This document shows, piece after piece, positions 6,608 to 11,777 of a stretch of DNA of 11,777 nucleotides. The notes under the pieces are model-generated. The model was given only the letters and a program-made list of their open reading frames with translations, ran no database searches and was not told the DNA's origin. The stretch is from the NCBI GenBank assembly GCA_013362195.1, contig JABFWM010000093.1, forward strand, positions 1 through 11,777, given 5' to 3'. This DNA is from Acidobacteriota bacterium. Its GTDB lineage: Bacteria > Acidobacteriota > Vicinamibacteria > Vicinamibacterales > 2-12-FULL-66-21. Positions within the stretch are counted from its first letter, which is position 1; every line of letters starts with the position of its first letter. A program made the position numbers and the translations under genes.

Positions 6608-6649
6608 GGCACGGTGGTGATCGTCGCGGCGCGCCGTGCACCCGCGCCG
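6604..6649 (-). terminator. Two hairpins after the exported protein gene, possible terminator
   Basis: Downstream of the stop at 6673 on the minus strand are CGGCGCG/CGCGCCG (6649-6643 with 6633-6627, 9-nt loop) and then CACCG-TGC-CGGTG (6616-6604). The stems are strong, but no T-run follows either one, so factor-independent termination is uncertain. They separate this gene from the DHS-like gene. Confidence 0.3.
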
Positions 6650-6672
6650 TCGCGGTCGAAGTGGACGGGCCG

Positions 6673-9531
6673 CTAGAACGCGCGACCGATGCGGGCGAAG
6701 ACCGCCGCCTGCGACGCGTCGCGGTTCGGATCGCGCGTCCACGCCGCGCCGCCCGTGACCGTGATCGGCAGGCCATGGCCGACGACGAGATCCAGCGAGA
6801 GCTCGCCGCCGACGGCGGTGACGATGTCACGCGCGCGAACGGCGCCGTTCCACGCCTGGCCCGCGTCGGCGAATGCCGCCGCATGAATCGTACGGAAGAA
6901 GATCGGCCAGTTGCCGATGCCGCGCTGCGGACGCGCCAGCGGGACGCGCAGATCGAGATTGGCCACGGCCGCGCGCGCGCCGACGCGATCGTCCGCCGCA
7001 ATGCCGCGCAGCAGGCCGATGGTGTCGCGGCCGAAATCGAACGCCGCGTTCGTCGGTCCGCTGCCGCCGGCAGAGAAGCGCCGGCGGGCGCGCGCGTCAC
7101 CCCACGCTCCGGCGAACGCGGCCCGGCCCGCAAGGACGGCGTGCGAGCGGTTGACGCGGTGGAAGCCGCGCACGTCGACAATCGCGGCGGTCGCGTCCGC
7201 GGCGGACCCGAAGGCGGCGCGCGCCGCCTCGGCGGCGGTGTCGTTCTGAAATCCTTCCTCCGCCCCGATCGAGAAGCCGAACGCCCGGCGGCTGTCGTGC
7301 ATCCATCCGGCGCGCAGCGATCGCCGCCGCTGTTCGGAGACCAGCGTGCAGGGCTCCGCGCACCGCAAGGTATCGGTGCCGGCTGCGAATGCGCCGAACA
7401 GCGTCTCGGTCCGGCGGATGCGGCGGAACGGCAGCAGCGCGCCCGCCGTCAGCTCGCGGGATCGGATCGTGCCGCCGCGGAACGGATCCGTATCGTCCTC
7501 GTAGCTCGCGAACAAGGTCGGCGCCCATCGGTCGTAAACGTAAGACACGTTCCAGTCCGGACGGGCGCGGGTCGAGGTCCAGGCCGCGTCCGCTGCGTAG
7601 GCGTGGCGGCCGAGCGAATCGCTCATCGCCGTGCCGGCGCCCGCGAGCCACTCGCCGGCGTCGGATTCGACAATCGGCGTCCAGTACGTCGGAACCAGCG
7701 TGCGCCACGGGCGGTAGGCAGTAAGTCCGGAGTCGTCCGTCGCCGCGCCGGCGTCCTCATTCGCGAGGCCCGAGTCCTGCATCGCACGCGGCGAATTCCC
7801 GGTCGCCGCAGGCGAGCGAGTGAAACCAGGAACGGGCAACGCTGACGCGCGGTCGAACGGGATGGAAAACAGGTCGTATCCGTCGGGCGTGTAGCCCACA
7901 TAAACGAGCGACCTTCCGTCGGCCGACAGCTCCGGCGACTGCGCGCCGCCCAGGCTTTCGGTGACACGGGACACCGCACCGGTGGCGACGTCGACCGTGT
8001 AGACGTCGAACGGATCCTCGCCCACATCGGCCGCGAACAGGATGAAAGTCCCGTCGGGACTCCAGGACGGCGTCACCAGCCGCGCGTCGGCACGCGTGAG
8101 CATCGGACGGATCTGCCGGGTCGCGACGTCGATCAGGACCAGATCGAAGCCGCGTCCGCGCACGCGGCGCTCTGCGATCAGCCAGCGCCCGTCCGGCGAC
8201 CATCGCGGGTGCGAGTAATCGGCATCGTTCTCGGAGACCAGCATCCGCGGCGTGGCCGGACGTGCGGGGTCGAAACTCATGACGGCAATCGCGCGTCCGC
8301 CCACCGTCTGCACCGTGCAGGCGATGCGCCGTCCGTCAGGCGAGAGATCGGGATCCGCGGCCCGCGCCTGCCGCGTCAATCGGTGGACCCGGCCGGTCGA
8401 CACGTCGAGCGCATAGAGATCCGAGAACAGCGCCACGCTCCGTGCCCGCTCGAGTTGATCGAAGACGACCCAGCCGGCTCCGAGCGTGGTGGTGTTGCCG
8501 AGGAACCGCCACGCGACGCGCCGGGGCGTGCCGCCGGGCGCGAGGCGCATCAATGCCGGAAAACCGTCGGCGTTGGCGATCGCGTAGTAGATGCTGCCGT
8601 CGCCGGCGACCCGCGGCGCGGTGACGCTGAATCCATGCGCCGTCAGCCGCGTCGCCGCCGCGTCGGTGCCGCGTGCGCGTACGGCCGATTCGCGCGTGCG
8701 GCGGAAGTCGTCCCACAGCGTGCCGACCGGTTGGCCGAACACGCTGCGGAACGCGCCAGTGCCGAAGAACGGCGCGCGGCCCGCCGTCGCATCCGCGAGC
8801 GCCGCGATCTTCTCAGCGCCGAACCGGTCCGCGAGGTAGCGATGAAAGTAGCCGCCATACGCGTAGGCCGCATTGCCGGACGGCCAGCGATCGAGCCCGC
8901 CGGCGGCGCGATCCATCGAGAGAAACCGGTGCCGCGCGGCGGCCACGTCGACGATCGCGCGGAAGTCGCCCGCGGGAATCCGTCCTTCGCCGGTCATGCG
9001 GCTCTCCTCGAAGGTCGCCAGCCCTTCGATCGCCCAGATCGGGAGAAACGCGTTGGGAAACACGATCGGGACGCGGCCGAACACCCGCCGCAGGCCGTTG
9101 AGCCATCCGCGCGAGCGATCGAGGTGCAGGATGTGCGTGTACTCGTGCGTGAACACCAGTTCGAGCCAGTCGGTGGTGTTGCCAATGAGCGACTCGCCGG
9201 TCGGAGGGACGGCAGTGATCTCGATGACGTCGTAGGGCACCGGTGTCGCGAAGCCGTTCGACAGATCGGTCTGATCGACCAGGATCACCCGCACGCGGCC
9301 GCGCGGCACGCCGAACACCGGTTCGAATCTCGCGCGCACCTGTTCCGCGATGCCGGCGAGACGGCGCGCCATCGCCGCTTCCCCCTGGTGCGCATAGATG
9401 TCGAAGTGCGCCGTTTGCACCGTGCGGAAGCGCAGCCGCCAGTCGTAGCGGGTGTTCGCGGAGACCGGCGCGGTGAAGGCGAGCAGCAACGCGATCAGCG
9501 CGGCTGTGCGAGGAGCGCTCATCGTACTCAC
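6673..9531 (-). CDS. Exported peptidase-like / PD40 propeller / outer-membrane barrel fusion protein
   Basis: 952 residues, GTG at 9531; an ATG at 9522 (three residues shorter, GAGG ten bases ahead) is an equally good start. A signal peptide is evident: Arg near residue 8, hydrophobic ALIALLLAF, cleavage likely after PVSA (residue 25). Residues ~40-280 resemble peptidase MA-type gluzincins, with HEYTH (129-133) and EGLATFEES with E169 as possible third zinc ligand. Residues ~300-560 hold TolB-like PD40 blades: DLSPDGRRIA (395-404), WSPDGRWLI (444-452), WSPDGTFILFA (490-500), LSADGRSLVY (535-544). Residues ~610-952 alternate as an outer-membrane beta-barrel and end in Phe (IGRAF), the usual barrel C-terminus, somewhat like BamA/surface-antigen proteins. 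It probably sits in the outer membrane with periplasmic head domains; substrate unknown. A 17-residue stretch rich in Asp/Asn/Gly (585-601) links propeller and barrel. Confidence 0.85.
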   Translation of the reverse strand: MSTMSAPRTAALIALLLAFTAPVSANTRYDWRLRFRTVQTAHFDIYAHQGEAAMARRLAGIAEQVRARFEPVFGVPRGRVRVILVDQTDLSNGFATPVPYDVIEITAVPPTGESLIGNTTDWLELVFTHEYTHILHLDRSRGWLNGLRRVFGRVPIVFPNAFLPIWAIEGLATFEESRMTGEGRIPAGDFRAIVDVAAARHRFLSMDRAAGGLDRWPSGNAAYAYGGYFHRYLADRFGAEKIAALADATAGRAPFFGTGAFRSVFGQPVGTLWDDFRRTRESAVRARGTDAAATRLTAHGFSVTAPRVAGDGSIYYAIANADGFPALMRLAPGGTPRRVAWRFLGNTTTLGAGWVVFDQLERARSVALFSDLYALDVSTGRVHRLTRQARAADPDLSPDGRRIACTVQTVGGRAIAVMSFDPARPATPRMLVSENDADYSHPRWSPDGRWLIAERRVRGRGFDLVLIDVATRQIRPMLTRADARLVTPSWSPDGTFILFAADVGEDPFDVYTVDVATGAVSRVTESLGGAQSPELSADGRSLVYVGYTPDGYDLFSIPFDRASALPVPGFTRSPAATGNSPRAMQDSGLANEDAGAATDDSGLTAYRPWRTLVPTYWTPIVESDAGEWLAGAGTAMSDSLGRHAYAADAAWTSTRARPDWNVSYVYDRWAPTLFASYEDDTDPFRGGTIRSRELTAGALLPFRRIRRTETLFGAFAAGTDTLRCAEPCTLVSEQRRRSLRAGWMHDSRRAFGFSIGAEEGFQNDTAAEAARAAFGSAADATAAIVDVRGFHRVNRSHAVLAGRAAFAGAWGDARARRRFSAGGSGPTNAAFDFGRDTIGLLRGIAADDRVGARAAVANLDLRVPLARPQRGIGNWPIFFRTIHAAAFADAGQAWNGAVRARDIVTAVGGELSLDLVVGHGLPITVTGGAAWTRDPNRDASQAAVFARIGRAF

Positions 9532-9545
9532 GCCTCACGCAGCCA

Positions 9546-9652
9546 CGGCCAGCGACGGATCACGAAGATCGCAACAACACGAAGAACACCTTGCACGCAT
9601 GTTCTTTTGTAGGGATTTGTTTCGTGCTCTTCGTAGCTGCGTGCTCTTCGCG
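9546..9652. repeat. Intergenic repeat copy B, arranged as a large imperfect palindrome
   Basis: The left part (9546-9590) is the second copy of the repeat at 6553. Its CGAAGA boxes at 9563-9568 and 9580-9585 are mirrored by TCTTCG boxes at 9645-9650 and 9628-9633. The boxes are 11 nt apart on the left and 11 nt apart on the right, so the arms pair without gaps. The inner pair extends to 7 bp, and C-A-C (9587-9589) adds three more pairs with G-T-G (9624-9626). The central loop is about 34 nt. It fills most of the 165-bp gap between mutS and the exported protein gene, like a REP/BIME-type element. A small hairpin, CGACG-ACC-CGTCG (9651-9663), lies at its mutS side. Confidence 0.55.
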
Positions 9653-9696
9653 ACGACCCGTCGGGGCCCAGCAGTGGCTGTCGTGCGGCGTGACCT

Positions 9697-11777
9697 TCAC
9701 TCGCGGGCTTCCTCTTTCAGCTCCGCGAGCAGTGCGAGCGCCTGCAGCGGGGTGAGCTGATTGACGTCGAGGTCGCGCAGGCGGCGGCGGATCGGATCGT
9801 CCTCCAAGGTGGCGTGGAACAGTCCGAGCTGCTGCTGGCTGTCGCGCGGCGTCCCGCTCAACGACGGCCGCCCGCCGCGTGACAACTCGTCGCGTTCCAG
9901 GCCGGAAAGGATCTCGCGCGCGCGCGCGACCACCGGGGGTGGCAGGCCCGCCAGGCGCGCGACCTGAATGCCGTAGCTGCGATCCGCACGGCCCGCCACG
10001 ACCTTGCGCAGCAGCACGAGATCGTCGTTCCACTCGCGGACGACGACGTGGAAGTTCGCGACGGATGGCAGCGCGTCGGCGAGGTCGGTCAGTTCGTGGT
10101 AGTGCGTCGCGAAGATCGTCTTCGGCCGCGCCTTGGGATTCGTCGCCAGGTGTTCCGCGACCGCCCACGCGAGGCTCAGGCCGTCGAAGGTTGCCGTGCC
10201 CCGGCCGATCTCGTCGAGAATGACGAGGCTGCGCGACGTCGCCAGGTGCAGGATGTTCGCTGTTTCCTGCATCTCCACCATGAAGGTCGACTGTCCGCGC
10301 GCGATGTTGTCCGACGCGCCGACGCGTGCGAACAGGCGGTCGACAATCGGCAGCTTGGCGCTTCGCGCCGGCACGAACGACCCCGCCTGCGCCATCAGGC
10401 AGAGCAGCGCGCACTGCCGCAGGTAGGTGGATTTGCCGCCCATGTTCGGGCCGGTCAGGATGATCACCTGGTGGTCGGCGGCGTCCAGCGTCACGTCGTT
10501 CGGCACGAACGCATCCGGCACGTGCCGTTCGACGACCGGATGACGTGCGTCGGCCGCGATCAGCTCGTCGCCGGCATGCATCAGGGGCTTGGTGTAGTTC
10601 TGGATGGCGGCGGCGTCGGCGAGCGCCGCGAGCACGTCGAGGGCCGCGAGGCCGCGCGCCGTGTCCTGGATCCGCGGCGCTTCCGCCGCCACCTTCGCGC
10701 GCAGCGCCTCGAAGATCTCCACCTCGCGTTCGACGATGCGCTCGTCCGCGCCGAGCACCTTCTCTTCGTACTCCTTCAGACCGGGCGTGATGAACCGCTC
10801 GCCGCCCGCAATCGTCTGCTTGCGGTGGTAGTCGCCGGGGACGCTGGCGAGGTTCGATTTCGACACCTCGATGTAGTAGCCGAAGACGCGGTTGTAGCGG
10901 ATTTTGAGCGACGAGATGCCGGTCCGCGCGCGTTCCGCGTCCTCCATGTCGGCAATGCGCTGCTTGCCCGACCGGCTGATGCCGCGCAGATCATCGAGCT
11001 CCGGATCGACGCCGTCGCGGACGACGCCGCCGTCGCGCGCGACGAGCGGCGGCTCGTCGATCAGCGTCCGATCCAGTTCGTCGCGGACGTCGGCGAGATC
11101 GTCCAACTCCGCGACCAGGCTCCTGACCAGCGGCGACTGGAACTCCTCGAGGATCAGCCGGACGCGCGGCACGGCGGCGATCGACTGCCGCAGCGACACC
11201 AGGTCGCGCGGCCCTGCCGTGCCCAGCGCCGCGCGCGCGACCAGGCGTTCGATGTCGTGCACCGTCTTCAGCGTGTCGCGCAGCTTCACGCGCGCCGTAC
11301 TGCGGAACGCGAAGTCTTCGACGGCGTCCAGGCGGTCCTGGATGCGCTCGATCGCCGTGAGCGGCCGCAGCAGCCAGGCCCGCAGCAGACGGCCCGCCAT
11401 CGGGGTCATCGTCCGGTCGATTTCGTGGAGCAGCGATCCGGCGCGGCCGCCATCGGTCGCCTCGATCACCTCGAGGTTCCTGAGCGTCGTCGGATCGATG
11501 AGCATGCCGTCGGCGCCGGTGCGGAACGAGAGATCGCGCACGTGCGCGAGATCGGCTTTCTGCGTGTCGCGGAGGTACTGCACCAGCGCGCCGGCGGCGC
11601 AGATGCCGGCGTGCCGGTCCTCGAGTCCGAACCCGTGCAGCGTCTGCGCGCGCATCTGCGCGAGCAGCGTCCGCCGCGCCGACTCGTAGTCGAACGTCCA
11701 CGGCTCGGCGATGGTGATTCGCGCCTCGATCCGCGCCGCCGCGATGGCCTCGCTCGCCGCGTCGAACCCGGCCGGCG
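9697..11777 (-). CDS. mutS: DNA mismatch repair protein MutS, N-terminus outside window
   Basis: The frame is open from base 11775 to the TGA at 9699-9697, giving 692 residues with the 5' end beyond the window; the ATG at 11655 is internal. The mismatch-recognition domain with its Phe-x-Glu motif is mostly off the edge; connector, lever, clamp and ATPase domains are present. Walker A TGPNMGGKST is encoded at 10455-10426, followed by the family phrases GQSTFMVEM, LDEIGRGTATFDG (Walker B and signature loop) and FATHYHEL. The C-terminal tail holds QLGLF (9831-9817), which fits the pentapeptide that binds the DNA polymerase sliding clamp. MutS dimers find mismatches and recruit MutL. The downstream gene is unrelated and separated by a repeat-filled gap, so co-transcription is unlikely. 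No damage or missing key residue is visible. Confidence 0.96.
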   Translation of the reverse strand, partial: PAGFDAASEAIAAARIEARITIAEPWTFDYESARRTLLAQMRAQTLHGFGLEDRHAGICAAGALVQYLRDTQKADLAHVRDLSFRTGADGMLIDPTTLRNLEVIEATDGGRAGSLLHEIDRTMTPMAGRLLRAWLLRPLTAIERIQDRLDAVEDFAFRSTARVKLRDTLKTVHDIERLVARAALGTAGPRDLVSLRQSIAAVPRVRLILEEFQSPLVRSLVAELDDLADVRDELDRTLIDEPPLVARDGGVVRDGVDPELDDLRGISRSGKQRIADMEDAERARTGISSLKIRYNRVFGYYIEVSKSNLASVPGDYHRKQTIAGGERFITPGLKEYEEKVLGADERIVEREVEIFEALRAKVAAEAPRIQDTARGLAALDVLAALADAAAIQNYTKPLMHAGDELIAADARHPVVERHVPDAFVPNDVTLDAADHQVIILTGPNMGGKSTYLRQCALLCLMAQAGSFVPARSAKLPIVDRLFARVGASDNIARGQSTFMVEMQETANILHLATSRSLVILDEIGRGTATFDGLSLAWAVAEHLATNPKARPKTIFATHYHELTDLADALPSVANFHVVVREWNDDLVLLRKVVAGRADRSYGIQVARLAGLPPPVVARAREILSGLERDELSRGGRPSLSGTPRDSQQQLGLFHATLEDDPIRRRLRDLDVNQLTPLQALALLAELKEEARE

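Noticed and set aside
6526..7845. A 439-codon open frame on the plus strand
   Set aside because: It is antisense to the barrel part of the exported protein. The translation is low-complexity and Arg/Ala-rich, with no recognisable motif.
8209..9612. A 467-codon open frame on the plus strand
   Set aside because: It is antisense to the peptidase and propeller part of the exported protein. It has the same shadow composition and runs through the repeat-filled gap.
1..11777. Search for CRISPR arrays, tRNA or rRNA genes, insertion sequences, toxin-antitoxin or defence genes
   Set aside because: I found no regular repeat-spacer pattern, no clover-leaf candidate, no transposase or integrase motif and no small coupled toxin-antitoxin pair. 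The gene content is mostly housekeeping and lineage-typical.

Overview
The window is a GC-rich bacterial chromosome segment. Genes are packed almost entirely on the minus strand, codons favour G/C in third position, and several starts are GTG. The organism is probably a member of the Acidobacteriota, possibly a Vicinamibacteria-type lineage. That is an inference from the gene mix: a bacterial deoxyhypusine-synthase-like gene coupled to an agmatinase-family gene, a very large peptidase/PD40/outer-membrane-barrel fusion, a TPR-headed sigma-54 activator and PilZ proteins. No rRNA or marker phylogeny could be run.

Layout: (1) 1-332, plus strand, the C-terminal end of a TPR protein; it is the only plus-strand gene. 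(2) A convergent gap with an 8-bp hairpin. (3) A minus-strand pair read right to left, a PilZ-domain protein (1299-856) followed by a degenerate cupin (859-428), joined by a GTGA stop/start overlap. (4) A 970-residue TPR/GAF-like/AAA+/Fis-type sigma-54 activator (4382-1470), probably a single-gene unit with its own promoter. (5) A polyamine pair, DHS-like synthase (6505-5432) followed by an agmatinase-family ureohydrolase (5432-4524), overlapping by one base as TAATG and closed by a terminator-like hairpin. (6) A large exported protein (9531-6673): zinc peptidase-like head, PD40 propeller, C-terminal barrel. (7) mutS (from beyond 11777 down to 9697), missing its N-terminus at the window edge.

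The polyamine pair is the clearest functional unit. Its likely route is agmatine (or aminopropylagmatine) to putrescine (or spermidine) by the ureohydrolase, then aminobutyl transfer by the DHS-like enzyme, probably giving homospermidine, since bacteria have no eIF5A. The PilZ/cupin pair is probably a small c-di-GMP-responsive unit. The sigma-54 activator has no recognisable -24/-12 promoter near it, so its targets are probably elsewhere.

I see no mobile element, CRISPR array, tRNA, rRNA or defence island, and no convincing new multi-gene system. The less ordinary signals are in non-coding DNA: a TGGATA-N5-TATCCA palindrome present twice around the PilZ/cupin unit, a 9-bp inverted repeat that could cover the pilZ ribosome binding site, a possibly leaderless start for the sigma-54 activator, and an intergenic repeat present in two gaps, one copy of which forms a large imperfect palindrome.
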